Positions 51,595 through 60,950 are shown, counted from the first letter of the stretch. The stretch is DNA of 64,000 nt from CAZYFH01 sp965249175 (GCA_965249175.1 OZ252227.1:4526001-4590000); one strand, 5' to 3'. The notes: generated by a model from the sequence alone, not told the origin. Numbers and translations are program-made.

Positions 51595-53000
51595 ATCTTA
51601 GTTGAAAATTGAAACGGCTCCAGACCCTGTGGTGTGATGACGTTGCAAAAGACGGACATCACCCCACGAGAGAGAGGAGCCACGATGAGTGGCCTACGTG
51701 CTGTCAGGAAGCGCAAGAAAGTTCGCAAGCTGGGCTCGGTCAACATCATTCACCGCGAGGCCTACGCGGATCTGGAGCTGGACGCGAAGGTGGAGCTGAT
51801 CCGCTCGCTGGTGCCCCTGGGCCTGATGCATGTGCAGGAGTTGCTCGACCAGGAGGTGACGGCGCTGGCGAGCGAGCGCTACGTCCGGAAGGACGCGTCG
51901 GTCGGTGGACGCCGTCACGGCAGTAACCCTGGGACGGTGGGTCTCGCGGGGCAGCGCGTGCCGATTCGCGTGCCCCGGATTCGTCGCCTCGCAGGGAGCG
52001 AGATTCCGCTGCGGTCGTATGCGGCGTTGCATGACGACCGCGAGGTGGACGACGCGCTGCTGCGACGGGTGCTCTACGGGATCTCGTGCCGCAACTACGC
52101 GGCGGCCGCGGCGGCGATTCCCGGGGCGATCGGGCTGTCGAGTTCGACGGTGTCCCGGGGGTTCATCCAGGCCAGCGCGGCGCAGCTACGGGCGTTCCAG
52201 GAGCGGGACCTATCCGATGAGGACGTGGTGGCCGTGTTCCTGGACGGCAAGACGTTCGCTGACGCGACGATGGTCATCGCGCTAGGCATCACGCTGTCTG
52301 GGGAGAAACGCTTCCTGGGCTTCGTCGAAACGGACACGGAGAACGCGACGGTGCTCACACCGTTCCTGCGGTCGTTGGTCGAGCGGGGCCTCGACCTCTC
52401 CCAGGGTGTGCTGGTCATCCTCGATGGCGGCAAGGGGCTCCGCACGGCCGTCCGGAAGGCCTTCCGGGGCCGGGCCCTGGTCCAACGGTGCCAGTGGCAC
52501 AAGCGCGAGAACGTGGTGAGCTACCTGGCCAAGCACGAGCAGGCGGTGTGGCGTCAGCGTCTCCAGCGAGCGTACAACCGGCCGGACTACGACGAGGCCC
52601 TCGGTGCGCTCGAGACGCTCCACGGCGAGTTGGACGAGCGGAACCAGTCGGCGGCTGACAGCTTGGCGGAAGGCCTGGACGAAACCCTGACGTTACATCG
52701 ATTGGGCGTGTACGGAGTGCTGGGCCGGTCGCTGAAGACGACGAACTGTCTGGAGTCGGTCAATGCGCTGGTCGAGGAACGCTGCGCGAAGGTAGATCAC
52801 TGGCAGAGCTCGAGCCAACGCCACCGCTGGCTGGCGACCGCCCTCCTGGACATCGAACCGCGCTTACGAAGGGTGAGGGGCTACCGCCACCTTCCCACGC
52901 TTCGGGCCGCATTGAAGCGAGAACTGAAGATCGACACGACGACGTCGAAGAAGCAGGCCGCGTAAGCCATCGGGAGCCGTGGAGAGTTTCAACTAAGAAT
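51595..53000 (+). mobile_element. IS256-type (mutator) element
   Basis: Inverted repeats: left ATCTTAGTTGAAAATTGAAA then CGGCTCC; right, read inward, ATTCTTAGTTGAAACTCTCC then ACGGCTCC. One intact transposase. It splits a TPR gene whose frames continue on both sides. Confidence 0.8.
51685..52965 (+). CDS. IS256-type (mutator family) transposase
   Basis: 426 residues from the ATG at 51685, chosen for its GAGAGGAG site over an earlier in-frame ATG. Motifs: DEDVVAVFLDGKTFADATMV (first Asp), LDLSQGVLVILDGGKGLRTA (second Asp), LVQRCQWHKRENVVSYLAKH (C..H), and LKTTNCLESVNALVEERCAK (Glu). It belongs to a different subgroup from the transposase at 35131. The frame is intact. Confidence 0.9.
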   Translation: MSGLRAVRKRKKVRKLGSVNIIHREAYADLELDAKVELIRSLVPLGLMHVQELLDQEVTALASERYVRKDASVGGRRHGSNPGTVGLAGQRVPIRVPRIRRLAGSEIPLRSYAALHDDREVDDALLRRVLYGISCRNYAAAAAAIPGAIGLSSSTVSRGFIQASAAQLRAFQERDLSDEDVVAVFLDGKTFADATMVIALGITLSGEKRFLGFVETDTENATVLTPFLRSLVERGLDLSQGVLVILDGGKGLRTAVRKAFRGRALVQRCQWHKRENVVSYLAKHEQAVWRQRLQRAYNRPDYDEALGALETLHGELDERNQSAADSLAEGLDETLTLHRLGVYGVLGRSLKTTNCLESVNALVEERCAKVDHWQSSSQRHRWLATALLDIEPRLRRVRGYRHLPTLRAALKRELKIDTTTSKKQAA

Positions 53001-53900
53001 GGGCTTGACTCCACAGCAGACACGTAGCTGCTAATGCGAAGTTTCTTGAGGTCGTCGAGGATTTCGAGCGCCTCCTCTCGCTGCCCGCCAGGGCACAAGC
53101 TAGACCAAGGAATGCTCTGTCGTCGTATCACTGTGGTCAGACGGACGCGCCTGCCGGAGTATCGCCACGGCGTCTTGAACGGCTCCCAGCCCGGCGGTTG
53201 CCCACGCCAGATCCCATAACGCCGGGAGAAAGCCGGGGGCCACGTCGAGCGTTTTGCGCGCCTGATCCCGGCCTGCCTCGAATCGCCCAGCAAGGACCAA
53301 GGCCAGAGCCAGTTCGCGGTTAGAGCGCGGAGACACCGGATCGATCTCGACGGCGCGTCTAGCCTCGGTCAGGCTCGCGTCCGCACGGCCCAACACGGCC
53401 AGCAACTGGGCCAAGTCGCTTCGAGTCGAGGCATTCGCGGGATTGAGCACCAGCGCGCGCCGAAACGCGCGTTCCGCTCCGGCCCAGTCCCAGTCGTAAA
53501 ACAGCAGCACGCGGTCCGAGGGCGGCGTGGGCGGCGTCAACCGATTCGTTAATCGCTAGGGCCTTGCGTGCGGCCTCCTTCGCTTGAGGCATCACGTCAC
53601 GCGGCGCGGTCTCGCCCAGCAGCCCGACCACCAGATGCGCCCCCGAAATGCCCGCGTGCGCCCGAGCGTAGCTGGGATCTATGTTCAGGGCTTGCGTGAA
53701 GCACTCCACCGCCGCCGCGACGCTCGTCATCGTGAGCCGGGAAAGATGATGGCGACCCTTCAAATACAGGTTGTAGGCCTCCAGGTTGCCCGTAGGCCGA
53801 GTGACAACGGGCGCATCCGGTTCACCCAGAAGCGTCTGCAGCTTCTCGACGACCGACCGTGAAATCTCATCCTGCACCGCAAACACGTCGCGTCCATTTC
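53001..53900 (-). pseudogene. FlgO/TPR kinase-type gene, 5'-truncated and frameshifted
   Basis: It begins abruptly with DVFAVQDEISRSVVEKLQTL, continues with AYNLYLKGRHHLSRLTMTSV and TPR units (AVECFTQALNIDPSYARAHA, AARKALAINESVDAAHAALG). It shifts frame to DWDWAGAERAFRRALVLNPA and later to EEALEILDDLKKLRISSYVS at the IS boundary. The kinase and membrane parts that normally precede are absent. Confidence 0.75.
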
Positions 53901-54226
53901 CCGCTCAACATGCAAAGTGCGGAACGCCAATGCAGCTCCGCTCCATAAGTTCCTCGCGCCCAGCGGATTAGAGCCTGCCCCACACGCGACCGAGGGTGCG
54001 CAAACCCCGCTCGAGGGCGACGCACACGGCACACCACCGTGGGAATCGGCGGACATAGGCACCGATTAGGGCGGCAATTGAGGGCGAATGCGGCCGGTAG
54101 CCGGTCGATTCCCGCCACGTGTGCGCCCAGCGGTCCCGATCCGCGCGCGGGGAATCACGGCGGGGCGGAACCGCCGCCCCCGACGTTGCGTTTACTCTAG
54201 AGACCGGTACCGTCTGGAGGTTCGAT
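53901..54226. other. Intergenic, no gene recognised
   Basis: Between the TPR pseudogene and the DUF4097-like gene. No frame resembles a family. A promoter for the plus-strand gene is expected near GTTGCGTTTACTCTAGAG (about 54184-54202) but the -35/-10 pair is not convincing. Confidence 0.3.
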
Positions 54227-54829
54227 ATGCGTAGGCCCGTCCCCGCGAGCGCCCTCGTGCTCGGCACCGCGATCGTCGTGGGTGCCGCCGCCCAGCCCCA
54301 CTCCGAGACACGTCCCTCCGAATCGCTCGACGTCCCGTTCGTTACCGGCGGCCGGATCTCGATGGACCTGTCGGCTGGCGGGTATCGGATTTCGGCGGGC
54401 CCCGACGATCGGATCCGCGTCGAGTGGACCGTCCGGCATCAGCACGAGCTGGGAGACGTGGAGGCGGACGTCGAGGTCGACGGGTCCGACGCCACGGTCG
54501 TCGTCGACGACGGGCCGCGCAACGGCTTTCACGTCGACATCGAGGTGCCGCGGCGGGCGGACCTCACCATTCGCCTCTCGGCCGGCGAACTCTCGGTCGA
54601 GGAGATCGTGGGCGACAAGGACATCCGCCTGCACGCGGGAGAGCTGCGAATCGACGTGGGGGATGCCGACGACTACCGAAGCGTCGAGGGATCGGTCTGG
54701 GCCGGCGAGCTCCAAGCCGACCCCTTTCGGATCACGACGGGAGGCCTCTTCCGCTCGCTCGACTGGCGAGGGCCCGGGGAGTTCCTCCTTAAGGCGCATC
54801 TCAAGGCCGGAGAGCTGCGCTTGTACTAG
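54227..54829 (+). CDS. DUF4097-like exported protein
   Basis: 200 residues with a signal-like N-terminus (MRRPVPASALVLGTAIVVGA, AAQPHSE). The rest is short beta-strand repeats (GGRISMDLSAGGYRISAG, ADLTIRLSAGELSVEEIVGD, KDIRLHAGELRIDVGDADD, SVWAGELQADPFRITTGGLF, LKAHLKAGELRLY) with a recurrent (S/H/K)AGEL motif. This is characteristic of DUF4097/DUF4098 right-handed beta proteins often encoded near PadR or sigma-regulator genes. A TCTGGAGG site precedes the ATG. Probably in one transcript with the next gene. Confidence 0.7.
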   Translation: MRRPVPASALVLGTAIVVGAAAQPHSETRPSESLDVPFVTGGRISMDLSAGGYRISAGPDDRIRVEWTVRHQHELGDVEADVEVDGSDATVVVDDGPRNGFHVDIEVPRRADLTIRLSAGELSVEEIVGDKDIRLHAGELRIDVGDADDYRSVEGSVWAGELQADPFRITTGGLFRSLDWRGPGEFLLKAHLKAGELRLY

Positions 54830-54888
54830 CCGTCGGATCGGGCGAGGTCTGGGCATCGGGCTCGATCAACCCAGGAGAGGGGTGCTGC

Positions 54889-55926
54889 ATGATGACCACG
54901 ACAACGCTGACGCGCGCCGGAGCCGTCGCCGTGCTGTGCGTCCTCGCGGGGGCCATTACCGGCGCACGGCAGGGGACCGACGGGGAGACGACGGAGCGGC
55001 GCTTCGCCGTGCGCGGCGTGCCGGACCTCGTCGTGAAGAACGGCACGGATGGTGAGACGACCGTCCGCACGTCCTCCAGCGCTGCTGACGTGCGCGTCCG
55101 CATCGTCCGGGAGGGTCGAGATGCGGACGAACTGGAGGTGCGACTCGAGCAGGATGGTGATCGGATCACGGTCGAGGTGCGGCTCCCGCACCGGCGCTGG
55201 TTCTCGTGGGGCCGGGGCCCGCGTGCGCACATCGAGGTCGAGGCGCCGGCACGCAGCGACATCGATGCCCGTAACGACGACGGCCCGTTGAGCGTCACCG
55301 GGTTCGAGGGGCGGTTGCGCCTCGCGGTTGATGACGGCGACTTGGTCGTGACCGAGACCTCGGGCGAACTCCGGGCCGTGGTCGACGACGGTCACCTGGA
55401 ACTTCGGCAGGTCACTGGCGAGGTCGAGACGCGGAACGACGACGGTCGACTCACCGTCCGCGGTTTCGATGGACAGCTACAGCTCGCGCTTGACGACGGC
55501 CGGGTGGACATCACCGACGCCACGGGGAAGTTGACAGCTGTGGTCGATGACGGGGACCTTGACCTCCGCCAGGTTAATGGCTCCGTCGATGTGCGAACCG
55601 ACGACGGCGACGTGCGATTGGACGGTGTCCTCACGGCTGTGCAGGTGAGGACCGACGATGGCCGCGTCGAAATTCGGGCCGAGGCCGGGTCCCAGATGGA
55701 AGAGGACTGGTCGGTTCGCGCCGACGACGGTGGCGTGGCGCTGGCGCTCCCGCCCGGCTTCGCGGCCGATCTCGTGGTCCGAACCGACGATGGCGCAGCG
55801 GAAATCGAGCAGGCGATCACCGTGCATGGCACGGTATCCCGCCATCGCATCTCCGGTGCGCTCAACGGCGGGGGACACGAGCTGCGCGTCCAGAGCGACG
55901 ATGGTCGCGTGCGTATCACCCGGTAG
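54889..55926 (+). CDS. DUF4097-type exported beta-repeat protein
   Basis: 345 residues with a signal peptide (LTRAGAVAVLCVLAGAITGA, cleavage near RQG). About twelve 'DDG.(L/V).(V/L)' repeats follow: RNDDGPLSVTGFEGRLRLAV, DDGDLVVTETSGELRAVVDD, GHLELRQVTGEVETRNDDG, RTDDGRVEIRAEAG and the terminal SDDGRVRITR. The repeats predict a beta-helix with Asp-Asp-Gly turns, possibly Ca-binding. The start has AGGAGAGG upstream; the second of two adjacent ATGs is equally likely. Function is not established. Confidence 0.75.
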   Translation: MMTTTTLTRAGAVAVLCVLAGAITGARQGTDGETTERRFAVRGVPDLVVKNGTDGETTVRTSSSAADVRVRIVREGRDADELEVRLEQDGDRITVEVRLPHRRWFSWGRGPRAHIEVEAPARSDIDARNDDGPLSVTGFEGRLRLAVDDGDLVVTETSGELRAVVDDGHLELRQVTGEVETRNDDGRLTVRGFDGQLQLALDDGRVDITDATGKLTAVVDDGDLDLRQVNGSVDVRTDDGDVRLDGVLTAVQVRTDDGRVEIRAEAGSQMEEDWSVRADDGGVALALPPGFAADLVVRTDDGAAEIEQAITVHGTVSRHRISGALNGGGHELRVQSDDGRVRITR

Positions 55927-56246
55927 CGTCCACGCGGCCGCACACCGCGGAGCGCTTCTTGTCAGAGTGGCACGTGGCTCATGCTGATCAGCGAGGCGAC
56001 CTTCGGCCGGACGCCGTGCTACATCCACGTGCAGTTCGACGTGGTCCAGCGGCAAAAGGGCCCGGCTGCTGAGATCCTGGTCAAACTGGGCGGGTAACCA
56101 GGGGCCGTTCCCCGGGACCAAGCGTCGCGGCCTGGCGCGCACGGCGCGGAGGCCCATTCAACGGGCCTTCCGCCGGAGCGCACTGAGAACGGACGCACCT
56201 CGCGGGAACGCTGAGGGCCCGACGCGAGGAACGGAAGGAGTCATTG
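55927..56246. other. Intergenic with one small open frame
   Basis: It contains a 38-codon plus-strand frame at 55981-56097 (MLISEATFGRTPCYIHVQFD, VVQRQKGPAAEILVKLGG) with no clear ribosome site. It may be the end of a lost gene. Nothing else recognisable. Confidence 0.3.
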
Positions 56247-56822
56247 ATGAGAGCAACGAGCGTGTCGTGCGCGGCGCTACGGCTGACAGTGATGATCTTG
56301 GTCGCGTCGGCAGCGACGATCGGTAGCCCAGCGGCCCAGCAAGCACCGCAGCCGTGGATTCACGTGGACGTCAACGGCGAGGGCCGCACACACGTGAACC
56401 TGCCGCTGACGGCCATCGAGGCCATCGCCCCACTCGTGCCTGAGCTTCTCCAGGACGGACAACTCCAGGGAGGCCACGGCGGCCACAACGTGCCGGTCGC
56501 CGCCATCCGTGACATGTGGCCGGAGCTACGGGATGTCGGCGTCGCCGAGTTCGTCACTATCCAGCACAAGGGGCCGACGATCTGGCGGGTCGCGCGCGAG
56601 GGCGACACAGTTCTTGTCGACGTCATCGATCGTCACTGGTTCAGCTCCGACGAGGTGCGAGTGGAGATGCCGTGGCGGGTGGCCGATGCCCTGCTCTCCG
56701 GCACTGGTGACGCTCTCAATGTCCGGGCCGCCAGGCGGGAGCTCAGCACGCTGCATGGCGAGACGATCCAGATCATCGGCGAGGACTTTCGGATCTGGAT
56801 CGATGAGAGCCGGACGCAGTAA
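56247..56822 (+). CDS. Exported protein of unknown function
   Basis: 191 residues with a signal peptide (AALRLTVMILVASAATIGSP, cleavage near AAQQ). The mature part has WIHVDVNGEGRTHVNLPLTA, IEAIAPLVPELLQDG, RVAREGDTVLVDVIDRHWFS and SDEVRVEMPWRVADALLSG. The pattern resembles helper proteins found with DUF4097/PspC-type modules, but no named family is certain. The start is the ATG after GGAAGGAG. Confidence 0.65.
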   Translation: MRATSVSCAALRLTVMILVASAATIGSPAAQQAPQPWIHVDVNGEGRTHVNLPLTAIEAIAPLVPELLQDGQLQGGHGGHNVPVAAIRDMWPELRDVGVAEFVTIQHKGPTIWRVAREGDTVLVDVIDRHWFSSDEVRVEMPWRVADALLSGTGDALNVRAARRELSTLHGETIQIIGEDFRIWIDESRTQ

Positions 56823-57111
56823 GCTCTGCGCCACGCGGAGCACGTATGCGCCCGATCCCGCTCCGGTGCAAGCCCTCAGAATAGGTCCTGTGTAACGCCG
56901 AAGTGTGTAGCTATCCTTTGTTACTGTCGTCGTCCTGGGCCCTTTCCCCTCGGACGGAGCGCGTCCGTCCCAGGGCCGCTACGCCCTTCAAATCAGATCC
57001 TCATGAACGGCGCACTGTAGAGCGACGACTGGCGCTGCCGTCGGCCTGGGACTGGCTTGTCGGTCGAAGTGACGTCCTGCCGCACTCCCCCTCCCACCGC
57101 CACAAGGGTTG

Positions 57112-57147
57112 CGTCAACCCGACAATATATTCTATATATAGGACTAT
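57112..57147 (+). promoter_or_regulatory. AT-rich promoter/operator before padR
   Basis: AATATATTCTATATATAGGA then CTATATG, directly ahead of and overlapping the start codon. The ATAT-rich imperfect dyad centred on TATATATA suits a PadR-type operator and a -10 box; the rest of the region is GC-rich. PadR proteins commonly autorepress through such sites. Confidence 0.5.
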
Positions 57148-57471
57148 ATGAGAGCCGACTCACTGAGCAACTTCGAGCTGACCGTGATGCTGGCGATCAT
57201 GCGCGTCGGCGAAGACGCGTACGGCGTCCCGATCGCGCGGGAACTGACGGCGCAACGCGGCCGGGCCGTCTCGCGCAGCAGCCTGTACGCGGCACTCGAT
57301 CGGCTCGAGACCAAGCGTCTCGTGGCGTCAGATCTCGGTGAGCCGACGCCCGAACGCGGCGGCCGCGCGAAGCGCTATTTCCACGTGACCACGCGCGGAC
57401 TGCGCGGGGTCCGCGAGGCCCGGCGCCTGCTCGTCAAACTCTGGTCTGGCCTCGCCCAGGTGGAAGGATGA
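57148..57471 (+). CDS. PadR-family transcriptional regulator
   Basis: 107 residues with the PadR winged helix: SNFELTVMLAIMRVGEDAYG, VPIARELTAQRGRAVSRSSL, YAALDRLETKRLVASDLGEP, RGGRAKRYFHVTTRGLRGVR. Length and wing (RAKRYFHVT) are typical. In Acidobacteriota such regulators usually precede ADOP permeases or membrane proteins. The stop overlaps the next start (ATGA), so the two genes are translationally coupled. Confidence 0.85.
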   Translation: MRADSLSNFELTVMLAIMRVGEDAYGVPIARELTAQRGRAVSRSSLYAALDRLETKRLVASDLGEPTPERGGRAKRYFHVTTRGLRGVREARRLLVKLWSGLAQVEG

Positions 57472-58088
57472 CCCGTGCGACGTCGGATCACGTCGCCGGC
57501 ATCGCGTGCTGGATGCTGCAGCGGTTTGGCCCAGCCAACGAAGCGCTCGCCGGCGACCTCCTTGAAGAGTACCAGCACGGCCACTCGGCTACCTGGTACG
57601 CGAAAGAAGTGCTGGCCGCGGTCGTCGCGCAACTCACGCGTGACATGTGGCACCACAAGTGGCTCGCCGCTCGAGCGGTCGTCGTGGGGTGGGCGGCGCT
57701 CCTCGCCTACAGCCTGCTCGTTGACCAGGTGTGGGGGTCATCTGAGTTGTTCTTGACCGGCGTCACGCGCACCCATCTCGGACCAGCTCGCTCAGGGGTT
57801 GTCCTCCAGTGGGCGTATCTCTTGCTGGCCGTACCTGGCGGGGCAGCGATCGGGTGGCTGCTGAGCCGATGTCATCGAACCCGGGGCGTCGCCGCGGTCG
57901 TCGTCTTCGTCGCCTTTCTTCTGCTCTGGCGGCTCCCCTGGCTGTTGACCTTGCTCGCCAATGCACTCGAACATCCCCGGTTCCTCCACGCGCTCTTGAT
58001 GTCGTCCGTCGGCACGGCCCTGCTCTCGACGAGCATTCTGGTTGCTGGGCTTTGGGCCACGCCGGCACGCGGACCCGCTGGTTGCTAA
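57468..58088 (+). CDS. PadR-linked membrane protein
   Basis: 206 residues. The N-terminus (IACWMLQRFGPANEALAGDL, LEEYQHGHSATWYAKEVLAA) matches the short conserved helix-rich start seen in acidobacterial proteins encoded after PadR (permease prefix-like). It continues with about four helices (AARAVVVGWAALLAYSLLVD, VVLQWAYLLLAVPGGAAIGW, VAAVVVFVAFLLLWRLPWLL, SVGTALLSTSILVAGLWATP). The function is unknown; regulation by the adjacent PadR is inferred. Confidence 0.7.
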   Translation: MTRATSDHVAGIACWMLQRFGPANEALAGDLLEEYQHGHSATWYAKEVLAAVVAQLTRDMWHHKWLAARAVVVGWAALLAYSLLVDQVWGSSELFLTGVTRTHLGPARSGVVLQWAYLLLAVPGGAAIGWLLSRCHRTRGVAAVVVFVAFLLLWRLPWLLTLLANALEHPRFLHALLMSSVGTALLSTSILVAGLWATPARGPAGC

Positions 58089-58111
58089 CACCGGTACGGG
58101 AGGACGCAGGC

Positions 58112-59077
58112 ATGCTCATCAAGCAGGCGCCAGACATTCCATCGTCCGAGATCACGCCAGAGCGGCTGTACTACAACCGCCGGCAGTTCATCCAAGCGGC
58201 GTCCGGAGCCGCGCTGGGCGTGGCCGGTGCGGCGGCGATCGGTGGGCCGCGCGGCGGCGTGCAGGCCGCGGCGCCGCAGGAGGACCTGCCCGGCATCACG
58301 GCGAGCCCCTTCAGTACGAACGAGCCGCAGAACGCGTTCGACGAGATCACCAGCTACAACACCTTCTACGAGTTCGGGATCGACAAGGGAGACCCGAAGC
58401 GCTACGCGCACGAGTTCAACCCCAAGCCGTGGAGTATCCGGGTCGAAGGGCATATGAACACGCCCGCGACCGACTACACGCTCGAGGACATCCTGAAGCC
58501 GCATCCGCTCGAGGAGCGCATCTATCGGCTCCGCAGCGTCGAGGCGTGGTCAATGGTGGTGCCGTAGGTCGGCTTTCCGCTAGGCGATCTGCTCAAACGC
58601 TTCGAGCCGACCTCGCGGGCGAAGTACGTCCGCTTCGAGACCGTGTACCGACCGAGCGAGTTCCGCGGTCAGCGCGGCGGGAGCCTGGAGTGGCCCTATG
58701 TCGAGGGGCTGCGGATGGACGAGGCGATGAACCCGCTGGCGATCATGGTCGTGGGGCTCTACGGCAAGACGCTGTTGAACCAGAACGGCGCGCCGCTGCG
58801 TCTGATGGTGCCGTGGAAGTACGGCTTCAAGAGCCTCAAATCGATCACCCGCATCGAGTTCGTCGCGGAGCAGCCACGGAACTCCTGGAACGTCTCGATT
58901 CCAGACGAGTACGGCTTCTACGCCAATGTGAACCCGGAGGTCGACCATCCGCGGTGGACGCAGCGGACGGAGCGGCGGATCGGCGAGTACTTCAAACAGC
59001 GGACGCAGATGTTCAACGGCTACGCCGACCAGGTCGCCGGCCTCTACGAGGGGATGGACCTCACCAGGAACTTCTAG
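58112..59077 (+). pseudogene. msrP: MsrP/YedY-like molybdopterin sulfoxide reductase, internal stop
   Basis: Homologous to the periplasmic protein-methionine-sulfoxide reductase catalytic subunit over its full length. The Tat-type start is YYNRRQFIQAASGAALGVAG, followed by YNTFYEFGIDKGDP, FNPKPWSIRVEGHMNTPATD, RLRSVEAWSMVVP, VGFPLGDLLKRFEPTSRAKY, MVPWKYGFKSLKSITRIEFV and NRNF-like end. A TAG replaces the Trp codon of VVPW (58565-58567), and the Mo-binding Cys of RCVEAW is Ser (58535-58537). Two independent losses point to a dead gene. No MsrQ partner follows. Confidence 0.8.
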
Positions 59078-59478
59078 CGCCTAGCCTGACGCCACGCAAC
59101 GGGTCCCGGAGCGATCGACCGAATCTTCGGATCTCAGTGTACCCGCAGTTCGACAGCGCCGCGGTCGGCGTGAATGCGTAGCAACGGACCGCCGCCGTTG
59201 GGCCCGCCGATCTCACGCCCGCTCTCGCGGACGGTCAACGGCAACTCGGATGAAGAATCAGAGCCGCGAGAGACGTCAGCGTCAAACGTCAGGCCCTGGT
59301 GTTCGTCGACAGGCGACCTAGGCTGGCGCTCGCGATCGAGTTGTTCTGCTCCCGGCCCTCAGCTGGCGCCGAGCCGCCATCACTAACTACTACGGCGTTT
59401 TCCGCGACCGATGTTGAGGGCGGCTCAGCGCGGGACAGGCGCACGGGTGCTCCGTTGCCCCTGCATAGTCCTGTGACC
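59078..59478. other. Intergenic, no gene recognised
   Basis: Short open frames only, without homology or ribosome sites. It separates the msrP pseudogene from the IS1182 element. Confidence 0.4.
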
Positions 59479-60885
59479 CTAGCAGCCCGTGGTGAAAACG
59501 CCCTTTCGTAGGTCGAGGGGCATGTGTTCGTGACACCGTGTCATAAGGTCGAGAAACGACGAGTGCGGCAGATCTTGCGCATCTCGCGCCCACGCGGGCG
59601 ATACGAGGGTCCAGAGGCGGCCAAGATCAGCGATCAAGGCCTCGAAGACGGCGACCGCGCGGCCTTGGAGGCTCCGCGGCGTGCCGACGCCCGTCAGCTG
59701 CCGCATGAGGAGCCCAAGATTGAACCCGCAGACGTGCACAAGCACGCGCTTGAGGATGTTGGGATGCCCACGCAGATGCACCCGGCGCAGCCGCCCGGTC
59801 TCGTAGAGATGCGCGTTGGGGCGTTCGAGCAACTCGCCCCGCCGTCGCAGCAGCCGTTGCCCACGCGTGCCCCGAATGCGCCGACGGTTCGCGTACACGG
59901 CGTCGCGCGCCGCCGCCTTGCCTGTCCAGTTGCGTCGCCCGCGGTCCGGCTCCGAAACATAACTGCGCACGCCGAGCGCGGCGAACGCCACCATCGTCTC
60001 GTTACTGTGATACCCCTTGTCCCCGACGACCTCGGCGATACCGGCGCCGGCCGGCAGGACGGCTTCGACGTGGTCGGCCGCCGTGATCAGGGTCTCGACC
60101 ATCGTCGTCGTATCGCCGTCGTCGGCATCCTGCACGGTGACGCCGACGATGGCCCCCGTCTCCAGGTCCACCGCATGCTCCGCGGTGTGCGCCAAGTGCG
60201 TGCGCCCGTCCTTCAGCTTCGTGATCTTCGCGTCCGGATCCTGCGGATGCGTCCAGTCGTCGTTGGAGCCTTTCTTCTTCCGTTTCCGGTCGAACCGGGC
60301 CAGCTCAGCGCGGGTCGGCGTGACGATGCCGGACGCCTCGGCCAGCCCGGTCAGAAACGCCTCGTAGCCTTCGCCCGTGTCCCGGCGCACGATACTCCGC
60401 AATGCGGCGTTCGCTTCCAACGTCGTGGCATCGATGCCGAGGGTCCGCCCGGTCACGAGCTGGGCGTCGGCCAGTTGCTGCAGCACCCACGTGAACACCG
60501 CTTGATGGGTCTCGACGTCGATCAGGCGCCGGGTGCGCGACAGCGTCGAGTGATCCGGCGGCGCCTCGTGCAGCTCGAGGTCCAGAAACTGCCGGATGCT
60601 CAGCGAATCGGCCGCCCGCCACGCGATCGCCCGCTCCGAGTCCAGCCCTTCGAAGTAGCCGAGCATCAGCAGCCGGAAGTACCGCCCCGGCGCCAGACTC
60701 GGACGACCGACGCCGTCCGCGTAGAACGGCGCGCATTGCGCCTCGACGAACGCGTCGAAGCCCGTGTCATCGAGGATCCGATTCAATCGCTGATAGAACG
60801 GATGCGCCGCACTGCGAGGCAGGTCGCTGGTGGGAACCCACATCGATGCTTGCCGCGCCCGGCGTCGTCGTTTGCCCATCGCCAT
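59479..60885 (-). CDS. IS1182-family transposase
   Basis: 468 residues with a DDE fold: HPFYQRLNRILDDTGFDAFV, PSLAPGRYFRLLMLGYFEGL, HEAPPDHSTLSRTRRLI, TLGIDATTLEANAALRS (first Asp), AGIAEVVGDKGYHSNETMVA (second Asp) and HLYETGRLRRVHLRG (Glu). The frame runs through the left inverted repeat and its stop codon TAG comes from the flanking CTAG duplication. The protein length depends on the target; other insertions would keep the stop because the target is CTAG. Confidence 0.85.
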   Translation of the reverse strand: MAMGKRRRRARQASMWVPTSDLPRSAAHPFYQRLNRILDDTGFDAFVEAQCAPFYADGVGRPSLAPGRYFRLLMLGYFEGLDSERAIAWRAADSLSIRQFLDLELHEAPPDHSTLSRTRRLIDVETHQAVFTWVLQQLADAQLVTGRTLGIDATTLEANAALRSIVRRDTGEGYEAFLTGLAEASGIVTPTRAELARFDRKRKKKGSNDDWTHPQDPDAKITKLKDGRTHLAHTAEHAVDLETGAIVGVTVQDADDGDTTTMVETLITAADHVEAVLPAGAGIAEVVGDKGYHSNETMVAFAALGVRSYVSEPDRGRRNWTGKAAARDAVYANRRRIRGTRGQRLLRRRGELLERPNAHLYETGRLRRVHLRGHPNILKRVLVHVCGFNLGLLMRQLTGVGTPRSLQGRAVAVFEALIADLGRLWTLVSPAWARDAQDLPHSSFLDLMTRCHEHMPLDLRKGVFTTGC

Positions 60886-60950
60886 GCGCGACAGTGTAGT
60901 ACGCGGGATCGATCGTGTCGATCCCTAATAGGGACTTTCACCACGGGCTG
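59483..60950 (-). mobile_element. IS1182-family element with CTAG target duplication
   Basis: Inverted repeats GCAGCCCGTGGTGAAAACG (left) and, read inward on the right, GCAGCCCGTGGTGAAAGTCC, flanked by CTAG on both sides (59479-59482 and 60951-60954), the usual palindromic target of the family. One intact transposase. Confidence 0.85.

Noticed and set aside
55305..55920. CRISPR-like repeat array from regularly spaced GACGACGG motifs
   Set aside because: The motifs encode the DDG turns of a beta-repeat protein in an intact frame; spacing is codon-based and the spacers are conserved protein sequence. No CRISPR array was seen anywhere in the window.
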